Assembly (NCBI RefSeq): GCF_003412465.1
Contig: NZ_QTJV01000002.1
Location: 806,001 to 870,000 of the forward strand
Length of the DNA stretch: 64,000 nucleotides
Direction: 5' to 3'
Source of the DNA: Chitinophaga silvisoli
GTDB lineage: Bacteria; Bacteroidota; Bacteroidia; Chitinophagales; Chitinophagaceae
Made by a program: the position numbers and the translations under genes. Positions 33,341 through 42,266 of the stretch are shown here, piece after piece; within the stretch, counting starts at the first letter, position 1; the number at the start of each line of letters is the position of its first letter. Under the pieces are notes generated by a model. That model saw nothing but the letters and a program-made list of their open reading frames with translations. It did not search any database and had not been told where the DNA came from.

Positions 33341-34536
33341 AGCAATCGTTTTTTGGCTTACTCAAAAAGATCATTCAGACGGGCATAGGCAAAGGCCGCC
33401 TGCTTATGGCCACTATCGGCCTGGGCATTGCCATGTTCCTGTTGCTGCTGTCCATCCAGATGCATACGGACTTTAACCAGTTGCTCTACAACCAGCAGAA
33501 CCAGAATGAAAGCGTAGACTTCCTCGTTATCAACAAGAAGATCACCAACGATATGATGGGGCAGTCGGAGAAAAGTGTGTTCACCCCACAGGAAATAGCC
33601 GATATCAAAAAACAGCCATTCACCGCTGCTTTTGGCTTCATCACCTCCAATCAATACAAGGTGACTGCTGCCGCTCCCGGTGATCTGCACTTCTATACCG
33701 AAATGTTTTTCGAAGCCGTACCAGATACCTTCATCGATGTAAAAAGTGAAGACTGGAAATGGCAGGCTGGCGATAATACAATTCCTATTATCCTGCCTAA
33801 TGACTTTCTCAACCTGTACAACTTTGGCTATGCACTGAGCCAGGGATTACCACAAATATCCCAGGAGACGATCAAAGCGCTCCCTATGAAAATCACGATT
33901 TCCAAAGGCTTGCTTACACAGGAATTCACTGGTAGAATCGTTGGTTTTTCAGACAGAATTACCTCTTTCCTCGTACCCGGTAGTTTTATGGAATGGGCGA
34001 ATGGAAAGTTTGGCAATGGAGTGGAAGCAGCTCCCAGCCGCGTGATCATTAAAACAAAAGATCCGTCCAACCCGGTATTGGTCAAATACCTGGAAGACAA
34101 AGGCTATAGCACTAACCAGGACAAACTGAAATACAGCAAAACAAAAGTGATTGTACAGACCATTGTATCTGTCATCGGTTTCTTTGGTTTGATTTTATTG
34201 CTCTTTGCATTGTTGGTCTTCAGTATGTTTATCCAGGTGGTGATTGCCAGCTGTAAGCGGGAAATACAGTTGCTGGTGACCCTGGGTACTGCACCCCGCC
34301 AATTGCAGCGATACCTGATGCGTCAATTCGTGCCTTTGTATATATTTACAGCAATCATTTCACTGCTACTCATTACAGGATTGCAGTGGAAAGCCGCAGG
34401 AGTACTCGCTGGCATGAATATGTTCGTATCTTCATGGATCAGCCCTGGTACTGCCGGTGCTGCGTTGCTGGTGATAGTGCTGGTATATATTGTGAATCTG
34501 CAGAGTGTGAAGAGATATATCAACGAGATCAGTTAA
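33337..34536 (+). CDS. FtsX-like ABC transporter permease
   Basis: Inner-membrane permease of 399 residues with the MacB/FtsX layout: one transmembrane helix at about 20-40, a periplasmic domain from 45 to about 270, and three C-terminal helices (near 277-305, 330-350 and 362-390). The third segment follows a CKREIQLLVTLGTAPRQLQRYLMRQ coupling-helix region, as expected for the family. Its start overlaps the stop of the ATPase gene, so the two are made together. It is probably the membrane half of the same transporter. Confidence 0.88.
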   Translation: MKQSFFGLLKKIIQTGIGKGRLLMATIGLGIAMFLLLLSIQMHTDFNQLLYNQQNQNESVDFLVINKKITNDMMGQSEKSVFTPQEIADIKKQPFTAAFGFITSNQYKVTAAAPGDLHFYTEMFFEAVPDTFIDVKSEDWKWQAGDNTIPIILPNDFLNLYNFGYALSQGLPQISQETIKALPMKITISKGLLTQEFTGRIVGFSDRITSFLVPGSFMEWANGKFGNGVEAAPSRVIIKTKDPSNPVLVKYLEDKGYSTNQDKLKYSKTKVIVQTIVSVIGFFGLILLLFALLVFSMFIQVVIASCKREIQLLVTLGTAPRQLQRYLMRQFVPLYIFTAIISLLLITGLQWKAAGVLAGMNMFVSSWISPGTAGAALLVIVLVYIVNLQSVKRYINEIS

Positions 34537-34570
34537 TTCAATCTATTCTTTCTAACACATAAAATGCAAG

Positions 34571-34879
34571 TTGAACATGTTTGTACACGTTGTAAATTTT
34601 TATCTGAAAGCCGATCTTTCAGCAGCTGATATCAAAACATTTGAAGAAGGTGTAAAATCCCTCAGTGCTGTGGAGACCCTCGTGACGTTCAATGTAGGCA
34701 AACCTGCAGCTACTGACAGACCAGTGATTGTAAAAGATTACAGTTATTGTTTGCTCACGGCGTTCAATGACGAAGCAGGTCACGACACCTATCAGGTACA
34801 CCCGGTGCACCTGGCATTCGTAGAAAGCTGCAAACACCTGTGGGAAAAGGTAGTGATCTTCGATTCAGAATCTATTTAA
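34571..34879 (+). CDS. Dabb family protein
   Basis: A 102-residue cytoplasmic protein with the stress-responsive dimeric alpha-beta barrel (Dabb) pattern: HVVNFYLK at the N-terminus, a long helix with EEGVKSLSAVETLVTFNVGKPA, the middle CLLTAFNDEAGHDTYQVHPVHLAFV and a final strand VVIFDSE. Members include heme-, toxin- or stress-related proteins with diverse reactions; function is not predictable. An alternative start at the second Met (34577) would only remove two residues. It follows the ABC pair by 34 bases and may share its mRNA. A strong terminator follows. Confidence 0.8.
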   Translation: MNMFVHVVNFYLKADLSAADIKTFEEGVKSLSAVETLVTFNVGKPAATDRPVIVKDYSYCLLTAFNDEAGHDTYQVHPVHLAFVESCKHLWEKVVIFDSESI

Positions 34880-34902
34880 AAAACAGCGCCAGCTACATCA
34901 TT

Positions 34903-34935
34903 AAAAGGGTATTGATCTTTGGATCAGTACCCTTT
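34903..34935. terminator. Terminator after the Dabb gene, overlapping the next stop
   Basis: AAAAGGGTA-TGATC pairs with GATCA-TACCCTTTT. It ends the plus-strand unit and lies over the last codons of the convergent DUF3857 gene. Confidence 0.75.
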
Positions 34936-37494
34936 TTCTTTGCCTGCCACCGAGCGGTGGGGCATGATAAAGGTTTCTTTTACCTGTGCTGATTGCAGCA
35001 GGTAAGGTGTAAAGATTAAGCCCTTTACAAAGTTGTATACAACACAGCCAAGCTCCATGATCTCCCAATGTGTTTTGTAGAGATAATGCAGGATGCCGGC
35101 ATCTATTACCGTGAATAGCAGGGCACCTACCATAAAGTACACCATGGCATTTGGAAAAGTATCCCTGCGGTTGATGAATAATGCGATCAGCAAAATGCTA
35201 TAAACAAAAAAGAAGATGGCGGCCACCGTCCTGAATATGAAAAGCAATTGAAGGAAGGAAGTATTGCTGATGATATTGGTAGACCGGCCTAACTGGTACC
35301 ATGTTTTAAAGCTAAACACGCTGCCGTTAAAAAAGCCCTGCAACATGCCGAGTGGTGTAATAAACACAAAGAAGCCGATGACAAACAGGAAGCCTCCCAA
35401 CTCAGCGGGTGCAGGTACATCCTGAACCGGATAGATGCTATATTGATTATACTTCCATGCGATCCGTGCAAAGAATGTAAGGAAGAAAACGGCCAGTACC
35501 ACCATTACCCAGTTCACCGAATTATCAGCGGGTGCGGCCATCTCTGCAGGGTCTCCCGGTGTCCAGAAGAGACTAAAGGAAATAGCTTCATCCATTTTAT
35601 TCCTGTCACTTTCGTACTGCGCTAAGTAATGCGCAGGAATATTGTCCTGGAAAGTTTCGAAGGTATAATGGAACGCAACGTGACTGCCATTCACTTCGGA
35701 TCTGAATGAAAATGCATAATACTTATTCCTGATTTCAATAGGCTCATCGCTGAGCGACCAGGCTATCGGCATATCCATATCGATGGTATAATCCAGTGCA
35801 TAAGGATAATGTAGCGCAAGTGGTGCCTGCGATTTATTGTTTTTCTTTTTGCTGGTCTTTGGTAAGGCTTCCTGGAGGATGCCTGCCGTTACAGGAATTT
35901 CAAGTCTTCCCGGTTCATCGGAGTCATTTTTCCAGGGTTCCTCCAGTACATAACGTTCTATTACGCTGAACTGATTGTTGATTGGATCATCAATAGTTTT
36001 CAGTGCAGAATCGGTATGCATTTCTCCATAAATATTCTTGTAGTAATCGAGATAAGCTTTCTGCTGCTCTTTCATACTGTTGTTGGCAAATACATCGCGT
36101 TGCTGGTCAGCAAACCGGAGCGTATATACACTATGTATGGTGAGTTTTCCTTTCTTGCCTTTAGCATCCGGCAGGGTGAAATGTTCTTTAATAATCTGCC
36201 TGCCTTTGTTTACTTGTGGAATAGTGGTGAGTTTATTGCTGCCATCAGTCCTGATGATAAGTGCTTGCTGGTAATCGGGCACGGTGTGCTGACTCAGTGA
36301 TCCCCGCTGATAACTGATAGTAGGATCTATCCAATAGCTGCTGTCTCCCAGTGTTGCATATACGATTACATGATTGAACATGTAGGGCGATGGCAGGTAG
36401 TCGGATACATGTGCTTTCAGATAGGTATTGGTATAAGCCATGCTGGCGTTGATACCATCTGCCTGCAGCAGGGTGGTCAGCAGCAGTGATTTGTCTTTAC
36501 AATCACCAAAGCGCTGATCTAAGATCTTGTCGGGGTTGTTGGGGCGATGGGAATATTCGCCCATTTCAATACCCATATAGCGGATATCGTCCTGCACAAA
36601 GCGCATTGCATTTTGCAGGTATAAAGCTTTGTTATTACCTGATTGTTTTTTCAGTTCGGCAATCTTTGTTTGCAGGCGTGTACCGGGTGGGGGAGGGGTA
36701 TTTATTTTAGCACCCCAGTTGATGATTTCAGCCCAGGACCTGTATTCACTGGCCTGTACGAAAGGCATGTTGTTATACCATTCCGGCGCATTGTCATCTT
36801 CATCGGCAGGCATTACATCAGCGATCTTCCATTCGTAGAGTTGCATGCCCTTCCAGCTGGTTTTTGTCGGCAATCGTGCATGATTGAAGGGTTTGAACTG
36901 AATGTCTCTGGCAGGTGCTGCGATAAGTGCTTTGTAATAATTGACGATGGGGTCGTAAGAGGTGAAGTAGAAGGTATTTGCGTATTTATTTTCGAAGATG
37001 GGATTGGCACCTTCGAGCGTATAGGCATATTCTATCTGATCGCCTTTGCGTACATCGTCGAGAATATAATAAGCCGTGAAGGTACCGCTGTAAATAAAAC
37101 GGGAGAGTTCATCTTCCTTTTGCAGGAAGCGGAAGCGGGAGGGATCCAGTTTATTGATCACTGCACCGTTGCGGCGAATGATCAGCTGGTGAAAGTGCAG
37201 ATTTTCGTAAGTGGGATCGTAATCAACAGAGATTTCAGCACCATTCTGAATACCTGCTTCCGATACAATCTGCCTGATAATATGCCTGTACACCGCATCT
37301 TTTTCTGCATGGTGTTGTTCTTCGAGCAGGAGCAGAAAATAGCCGTTACTTACTTCACTTGCATCTGGTGTTTTGCTCAGGTCTGGCTTGTAAGGAGCAA
37401 GCCAGTCAGGAGTAGGGGATACGGTGAAATTATGTTGGGCTATCAGGTCTGCCTGTAGTGCGAACAGGAATATTATCAGCAGAATGAATCGCAT
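34924..37494 (-). CDS. DUF3857/transglutaminase-like membrane protein
   Basis: An 856-residue envelope protein with a Sec signal (residues 1-19, ending LIAQ), a DUF3857 domain (about 55-250) and a transglutaminase-like papain-fold domain (about 270-400). The catalytic triad is visible: C332 in QRFGDCKDKS, H375 in FNHVIVYA and D390 in YWIDPT. After about residue 660 there are several transmembrane helices, which is an unusual tail for this family. It is the last gene of a minus-strand operon with the FAD reductase and the DUF2891 protein, spaced by three and seven bases. Substrate unknown; a protease or amidase on peptides is likely. Confidence 0.85.
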   Translation of the reverse strand: MRFILLIIFLFALQADLIAQHNFTVSPTPDWLAPYKPDLSKTPDASEVSNGYFLLLLEEQHHAEKDAVYRHIIRQIVSEAGIQNGAEISVDYDPTYENLHFHQLIIRRNGAVINKLDPSRFRFLQKEDELSRFIYSGTFTAYYILDDVRKGDQIEYAYTLEGANPIFENKYANTFYFTSYDPIVNYYKALIAAPARDIQFKPFNHARLPTKTSWKGMQLYEWKIADVMPADEDDNAPEWYNNMPFVQASEYRSWAEIINWGAKINTPPPPGTRLQTKIAELKKQSGNNKALYLQNAMRFVQDDIRYMGIEMGEYSHRPNNPDKILDQRFGDCKDKSLLLTTLLQADGINASMAYTNTYLKAHVSDYLPSPYMFNHVIVYATLGDSSYWIDPTISYQRGSLSQHTVPDYQQALIIRTDGSNKLTTIPQVNKGRQIIKEHFTLPDAKGKKGKLTIHSVYTLRFADQQRDVFANNSMKEQQKAYLDYYKNIYGEMHTDSALKTIDDPINNQFSVIERYVLEEPWKNDSDEPGRLEIPVTAGILQEALPKTSKKKNNKSQAPLALHYPYALDYTIDMDMPIAWSLSDEPIEIRNKYYAFSFRSEVNGSHVAFHYTFETFQDNIPAHYLAQYESDRNKMDEAISFSLFWTPGDPAEMAAPADNSVNWVMVVLAVFFLTFFARIAWKYNQYSIYPVQDVPAPAELGGFLFVIGFFVFITPLGMLQGFFNGSVFSFKTWYQLGRSTNIISNTSFLQLLFIFRTVAAIFFFVYSILLIALFINRRDTFPNAMVYFMVGALLFTVIDAGILHYLYKTHWEIMELGCVVYNFVKGLIFTPYLLQSAQVKETFIMPHRSVAGKEKGY

Positions 37495-37501
37495 ATTTTT
37501 A

Positions 37502-38608
37502 TTAATTATTCTCGACAGTCAGCGCATATACGGCAAAGGATGCCAGCCAGTGTTCCCCTGCATAATCGCCGCTGGCTACGTGTGGTATAGCAGCTTCCAG
37601 GTGTTGGTTGGCCAGGGCCTGAATAGCGGCGCTGTTCTTACCGGCATGACGGGCAATACCATAGAGGCACCAGGCACGGCTCAGGTTCAGGCCATCCAGG
37701 TGTACGAGTTTACCATCAGTACGATCTTTTACCTGGGCGATGGGGAAGAGGGTGATATTCTTCGCAAACAGTCCTGGCAGGAATTCCTGGATCCATGACT
37801 GATATTGCGCCGCCGGCAGTATTCTCCACATCAGGTCAGCTTCTTCCAGGCAGGGAGAAAGGAAGTCGTAGCCACCCGGTTCATAACTCACAGGACCGTT
37901 TTTGTCGGCCAGGTAGAAGCGGGTTGCAGCCGCTTTAATAGCATCCTGCAATGGCTGATCTTTGGCTGTCACGGCATAATCCCATGCCAGGCAAAGGCCA
38001 AAGGCCAGGTTTGTATGTTCACCTACGCGGATGGGGTACATTAGTTTGCCCAGAAAATCGATATAGGCTTTGGAAAACTGAGTAGCCAGTGGTTGTACAT
38101 TGGCAGCCAGTTCCTTTCCTTCTGGCGAGTTCCAGGTGAGCAGTTCCCTTTGCAGTTGCAGGAGCCAGCTCCAGCCATAGATGCGTTCAAAGCCTTTGTT
38201 CTCCTTGTTGGTAAACAGTTTTTGTTCCTGCAGAATGTGATCGGCAGTCAGGTTTTGCTGCAGTTTGGCCAGGATCAGTTCGTGCTGTGGCAGGGTGGGG
38301 AATGACTTGAGTAACCTTACCAGCATCCAGTGGCCATGCACGCTGCTATGCCAGTCGAAACAACCGTAGAAAGCAGGATGATAATTTCTCGGATTAGTTA
38401 CCAGAGAGGTATCAGTAAATACTACACCTGTTTTGTACGGAAATTCCAGCTGCATACATTTCAGTGGCAGTTTAGACAGGTGTGCGGCACCATCAACAGT
38501 CAGTTCCAGGTGGCCTGCGCTGTTGTGTGTATATAGTGCTTGTTGTGCAAAGGCGGTAGACATAAAAGTGCTGATTAAGAGTGCACCCAATACGATGGAC
38601 TTCTTCAC
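37502..38608 (-). CDS. Secreted DUF2891 protein
   Basis: A 368-residue protein with a Sec signal peptide (residues 1-22, ending TAFAQ) and the DUF2891 pattern, seen in HPAFYGCFDWHSSVHGHWML near residue 75, then YGWSWLLQLQREL, HTNLAFGLCLAWDYA and EPGGYDFLSPCLEEADLM. The alpha-helical repeats and conserved His, Asp and Glu suggest an alpha/alpha-barrel fold related to glycoside hydrolases or thioredoxin-like sugar enzymes, but no activity is known to me. It sits between the FAD reductase and the DUF3857 gene in one operon. Confidence 0.85.
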   Translation of the reverse strand: MKKSIVLGALLISTFMSTAFAQQALYTHNSAGHLELTVDGAAHLSKLPLKCMQLEFPYKTGVVFTDTSLVTNPRNYHPAFYGCFDWHSSVHGHWMLVRLLKSFPTLPQHELILAKLQQNLTADHILQEQKLFTNKENKGFERIYGWSWLLQLQRELLTWNSPEGKELAANVQPLATQFSKAYIDFLGKLMYPIRVGEHTNLAFGLCLAWDYAVTAKDQPLQDAIKAAATRFYLADKNGPVSYEPGGYDFLSPCLEEADLMWRILPAAQYQSWIQEFLPGLFAKNITLFPIAQVKDRTDGKLVHLDGLNLSRAWCLYGIARHAGKNSAAIQALANQHLEAAIPHVASGDYAGEHWLASFAVYALTVENN

Positions 38609-38611
38609 TTG

Positions 38612-39862
38612 TTATCGATTAAACAGTAATTTGAAATAGAAGGATGGTTTGGTGAGTCGCTTGCGCAGATCTACCTCATAGAACATGCAGGAGAGCAGTT
38701 CCTGCAATTGTTTATTCCGGCTGCTCACCTTCATAAGTGTATTGAACAGCCATGGGTAGCGGATCAGCTTTTGGAGGCGGTGACTTAGTTTCAGCTCAGG
38801 CCCCATTACACGGTAGACTTCAGCATCATACTTAGCCAGTTTGGCAGCAGAGAAGTCGTTTGCCTGCAGGGCTTCGTGTGCCTGTAGGCCGGCTATGCGG
38901 CCGGAATACAGGGCATTGCCGATGCCCTCGCCGGTGAACGGATCTATCAGGTATGCGGCATCACCTACCAGCATGTAGCGGTCACCGTGGAGCACGCGTA
39001 CTTTACTGCCCAGTGGCAGCCCATAGCCTTCGATATTGCTGATCAGTTCAGCATCTTTGAATCGTTCTTTGAATACAGGATCGTTGGCAATGATATCCAG
39101 CATTTCCTTTTTCAGATTGATCTTCTTTTTGCGCACAGTTTCGCTGAGCACGCCTACGCCCACATTGGCTTCGCCATTTGGCAGGGGGAAGACCCAGAAG
39201 TAGCCGGGGAGCAGGTTTTTGAGGAAGTGCAGTTCTATAAAGTTGTCAGCATTATTACCGCTTACATTCTTGTAATAGGCACGTATACCGGCTATGTAGT
39301 GATCAGGTTCCATGGTAATGCCGGCTACTTCTTTGGTGAAAGAAGAGTGGGCACCATTGGCAATAATGAGAAGTTTAGCTTTTACCTGGAAAGTGCCATT
39401 GTTGCCGCTTACAAAGTAGCCATCTTCCTGCAGTTCGTATTTATCGACGTTTACATTTTCGTATAAGCTGATTTCTTTGCGGCGTTTTATTTCATCCACA
39501 AGGAAATTGTCGAAGTCCATGCGTTTGGCTACATAGCCAATAGGAGTTTCCTTATGGCCTTCATTTTTGCTGTTATAGTCAGGGCGATAGCCAACATCCA
39601 GGCTATGGCGACCGGGCGATACAAAGGTGACACCCCAGCTGTTTACTTTGAAAGTAGCCTCTTTGAGACGGGTCGCAATGGCGGGGTCGATACGGTTAAG
39701 CGCCGTGAGTACTTTTCCACTTAATCCATCTCCACAAACCTTATCACGGGGAAAAACAGCTTTGTCTACTACTATACATTCAACTCCCAGTTGTGCAAGT
39801 TGCAGGGCTGCTGCGGCACCGCCAGGACCGGCACCGATAATACATACTTTGGTTTCCAACAT
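38612..39862 (-). CDS. Geranylgeranyl reductase-like FAD-dependent oxidoreductase
   Basis: A 416-residue flavoprotein of the geranylgeranyl reductase/halogenase superfamily. The FAD motif is CIIGAGPGGAAAALQLA (residues 7-23), followed by RDKVCGDGLSGK near 40 and the second signature GDAAYLIDPFTGEGIGNALYSG near 287. These proteins reduce double bonds of isoprenoid chains or act on lipids and pigments. It is the first gene of a minus-strand operon with DUF2891 and DUF3857 genes. Plausible substrates are carotenoids or other isoprenoids. The C-terminal basic part has no motif. Confidence 0.85.
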   Translation of the reverse strand: MLETKVCIIGAGPGGAAAALQLAQLGVECIVVDKAVFPRDKVCGDGLSGKVLTALNRIDPAIATRLKEATFKVNSWGVTFVSPGRHSLDVGYRPDYNSKNEGHKETPIGYVAKRMDFDNFLVDEIKRRKEISLYENVNVDKYELQEDGYFVSGNNGTFQVKAKLLIIANGAHSSFTKEVAGITMEPDHYIAGIRAYYKNVSGNNADNFIELHFLKNLLPGYFWVFPLPNGEANVGVGVLSETVRKKKINLKKEMLDIIANDPVFKERFKDAELISNIEGYGLPLGSKVRVLHGDRYMLVGDAAYLIDPFTGEGIGNALYSGRIAGLQAHEALQANDFSAAKLAKYDAEVYRVMGPELKLSHRLQKLIRYPWLFNTLMKVSSRNKQLQELLSCMFYEVDLRKRLTKPSFYFKLLFNR

Positions 39863-39928
39863 GCTGTTGATTTAGAGTGTTAAGATAAAGAAAAGTGAAA
39901 TATCTTCGCGGGCTAAAATCGACCTACC

Positions 39929-40237
39929 ATGTTTGATATGTTTGGTAAGCTGCAGGAAGCGCAGCAAAAAATGAAAGAAAGTAAAGAACGCCTGGCCCTG
40001 ATCACCGTAGACGGGGAAGCAGGTGATGGTGCAGTAAAAGTAACCGTGACAGGCAACCGCGAGGTAAAGAGTCTGGAAATAGCAGAGAGATTACTGGAAA
40101 AAGATAACAAAGAAGAACTGGAAGATTTAGTGATAACAGCCCTGAACCGTGCCCTGAAATCAGCCGAGAATACCTGGGAAGCCGAAATGAAAAGTGTAGC
40201 TGGTGGTATGCTGGGCCCGCTGGGAGGTCTGTTTTAA
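39929..40237 (+). CDS. ybaB: YbaB/EbfC family nucleoid-associated protein
   Basis: A 102-residue DNA-binding protein of the YbaB/EbfC family. The helix MFDMFGKLQEAQQKMKESKERL at the start, then the VKVTVTGNREVKSLEI strand-turn and the closing MLGPLGGLF motif are clear family marks. It probably binds DNA as a dimer and influences gene expression. It is divergent from the FAD reductase. Immediately after it lies a repeat-rich intergenic region. Confidence 0.93.
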   Translation: MFDMFGKLQEAQQKMKESKERLALITVDGEAGDGAVKVTVTGNREVKSLEIAERLLEKDNKEELEDLVITALNRALKSAENTWEAEMKSVAGGMLGPLGGLF

Positions 40238-40269
40238 CTATAGGCAGGCAATAGTGAAGCTATAGTGCT

Positions 40270-40313
40270 ATAAGTGCATTATAAGTACACCATAAGTACA
40301 CCAAAAGGGCACT
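40270..40313 (+). repeat. Four 11-base tandem repeats after ybaB
   Basis: Four 11-base units follow each other: ATAAGTGCATT, two identical ATAAGTACACC, and a degenerate AAAAGGGCACT. A partner sequence, CTTATGGTGT at 40341-40350, can pair with the ACACCATAAG bridging units two and three to form a ten-base stem. Between them is the palindrome TATCCCCGGGATA (40318-40330). Confidence 0.75.
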
Positions 40314-40470
40314 TCATTATCCCCGGGATATTGAGGTGACCTTATGGTGTGCTTTAAATGAGCTTTTGGAGACCTGTTGGTCTTAAATTCGGAATGCTGG
40401 TTACCCCTACATGAAGGCTCCTCGTATTATAAAAATCTTATATTATCTTTAGCCTATAAAGTACTCTCGT

Positions 40471-41595
40471 ATGCGTCAATTGTTATTGTTTGTAACAACA
40501 GCCACATTATTTGCCTGTAATGGCCCCTCGGAAAGCAAAAAGGGAACAGCAGCCGGTGTTACACTTACCCAAAGTAACCTGTACTCCGAAGACACTGTTT
40601 TGATGGTGGCCCATGCCAGTTCAGGGAAGGACAAGGAAGCCGATAAACTGTTTCTGCAGGCCATCGATGTTTACCGCAACAAAAAGAATCCATCCCAGGC
40701 GGTAGCTATCTTCAAAAAGTCTATTCTGGCACAGCCACAGGCCAAGGCCTATTATGAAATGGGGAATGCACTGGGCGATATAGGTGAATTGCAGGAAGGG
40801 TTACAGGCCTATGATATAGCGGATATCCTGGATTATAAACCCCTGAACAAACTGCTCTATAACAAAGCCTGTTTATATTCACGATTAAATGAGCTGGACA
40901 AGGCGAAACAATACCTCATTTCTGCCATCGAGTTTGGTTACGGCAATCTGAAAAACCTGCAAAAGGATAAGGATCTTGCCAAACTCAGAGAAGACAATCA
41001 ATATACCTTCAACGATATTATTATGACCGCGATGTCCGGTTCTACAGATCCGGATAAACTGCAATGGGCAGTGTTCAGTCATGAATTTACCCAGGTAAAA
41101 TTCCCCTTGTTGCTGGATATGAAATATGCTGACAACATGACGGAAGACAGGATCATCTCTTACGACAATGAGCGCTATGTGCCTGAAATGCGTGACTATG
41201 CATTTTCCAGGGAAGTAGGTGCAGAATATTACAGGGTAGGATTGGTAAGATCTAATGACAGTAATCGTACGCTGATCTATGGTGTAGTCGATGAAATGGG
41301 TGGCAATAGACTGCCGGTATACTACATCGCCAGCTTTAACAATAAGGGTACCCTGATCGATAAATTAATGATCGGTGGACAGAAGATCCTGAAAGATCCT
41401 TTCAAGGTAGCGACGATCAATGCGAACTACGATATTGAGGTCTCCAATTTTGAGCTGACTTACGAAAAAGATGTGAATGAAGAAGGATATGAAGACAATC
41501 CTATCAAGAGTCAGAAACCTTTAGGGAAGGATAATTATGCGATCAAAGATGATGGTCACTTCGTGAAGAAAGATGTGATGTTGGGCATGCGTTAA
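40471..41595 (+). CDS. TPR-containing lipoprotein
   Basis: A 374-residue lipoprotein; the signal peptide ends in FAC (Cys at residue 16), followed by NGPSESKK. Residues about 55-175 contain two to three tetratricopeptide-like repeats (AKAYYEMGNALGDIGELQEGLQAYDIADIL, NKACLYSRLNELDKAKQYLISAIEFGY), so it likely mediates protein contacts on the periplasmic or surface side. The C-terminal half, with strands such as RTLIYGVVDEMGGNRLPVYYIASF, has no assigned domain. It ends over the convergent DUF2306 gene by four bases. Confidence 0.8.
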   Translation: MRQLLLFVTTATLFACNGPSESKKGTAAGVTLTQSNLYSEDTVLMVAHASSGKDKEADKLFLQAIDVYRNKKNPSQAVAIFKKSILAQPQAKAYYEMGNALGDIGELQEGLQAYDIADILDYKPLNKLLYNKACLYSRLNELDKAKQYLISAIEFGYGNLKNLQKDKDLAKLREDNQYTFNDIIMTAMSGSTDPDKLQWAVFSHEFTQVKFPLLLDMKYADNMTEDRIISYDNERYVPEMRDYAFSREVGAEYYRVGLVRSNDSNRTLIYGVVDEMGGNRLPVYYIASFNNKGTLIDKLMIGGQKILKDPFKVATINANYDIEVSNFELTYEKDVNEEGYEDNPIKSQKPLGKDNYAIKDDGHFVKKDVMLGMR

Positions 41596-42266
41596 GCCTT
41601 TTTGACAGGGTAGATCTTTGCGAGTTTCCTGATGATCAGTTCTGCAATAACCAGGTTCAGCGTCCAGCTGAGCCATGCAATGAGGATATAAGCTGCGCGG
41701 GGGCGCAGCGGAATATTCAGGATGTCTATCAGGTAAGCATACAGGCGTAAGCTCACAGCAGAAAGTGTGAGGGCATAGCTCCGGAGCATCATTGCACCAT
41801 GTGGCAGCCATTGATGCTGCCTGCCATAATACCAGCCCATGGCAGTGGTATATAACCACAGGAGCGCGAGGATGACGAAACTGGTGCGTGCCGGTAAGCC
41901 ACCATTCGCATAGAACGCCATCACTAAACCACTGGGGCCACTAAAGAAAAGCACAACCCCTGCATATATTGTCCCGGATCTGCGATGCAGACCGGGATAT
42001 TTTTTTATCAGGTACCAGCTGAATTGCAGCAGACCGGTGATCATCACTATAAAGCTGATGAATACATGTACATAGAAGCTGAATCGCCAGTGGAGGATAT
42101 GATAGATCCTTTGCTTGGTCATCAGGAAATCCGTGTATGGATCAAACGAAAGATAGGGGATACTCAGCCTGATTAGCAGCCAGGTTGCAAACAGGATGCC
42201 GGCAGCGAACAGGGTGATACCCCCCTTCTTCAATATGTATTTTGTGTTTATCAAGGTCCTACCCAA
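41592..42266 (-). CDS. DUF2306 family membrane protein
   Basis: A 224-residue integral membrane protein with five to six hydrophobic helices and the DUF2306 pattern: LHWRFSFYVHVFISFIVMITGLLQF near residue 58, HRRSGTIYAGVVLFFSGPSGLVMAF near 95, and HGAMMLRSYALTLSAVSLRLY near 155. Conserved histidines (HWRF, HRR, HGAMMLR) resemble heme- or metal-binding positions. No activity is established. Its start overlaps the stop of the upstream lipoprotein gene by 16 bases, so the two are one operon. Confidence 0.85.
   Translation of the reverse strand: MGRTLINTKYILKKGGITLFAAGILFATWLLIRLSIPYLSFDPYTDFLMTKQRIYHILHWRFSFYVHVFISFIVMITGLLQFSWYLIKKYPGLHRRSGTIYAGVVLFFSGPSGLVMAFYANGGLPARTSFVILALLWLYTTAMGWYYGRQHQWLPHGAMMLRSYALTLSAVSLRLYAYLIDILNIPLRPRAAYILIAWLSWTLNLVIAELIIRKLAKIYPVKKA

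Noticed and set aside
40270-40313. Tandem repeats as a CRISPR array
   Set aside because: Units are 11 bases long with no spacers and no cas genes are present.
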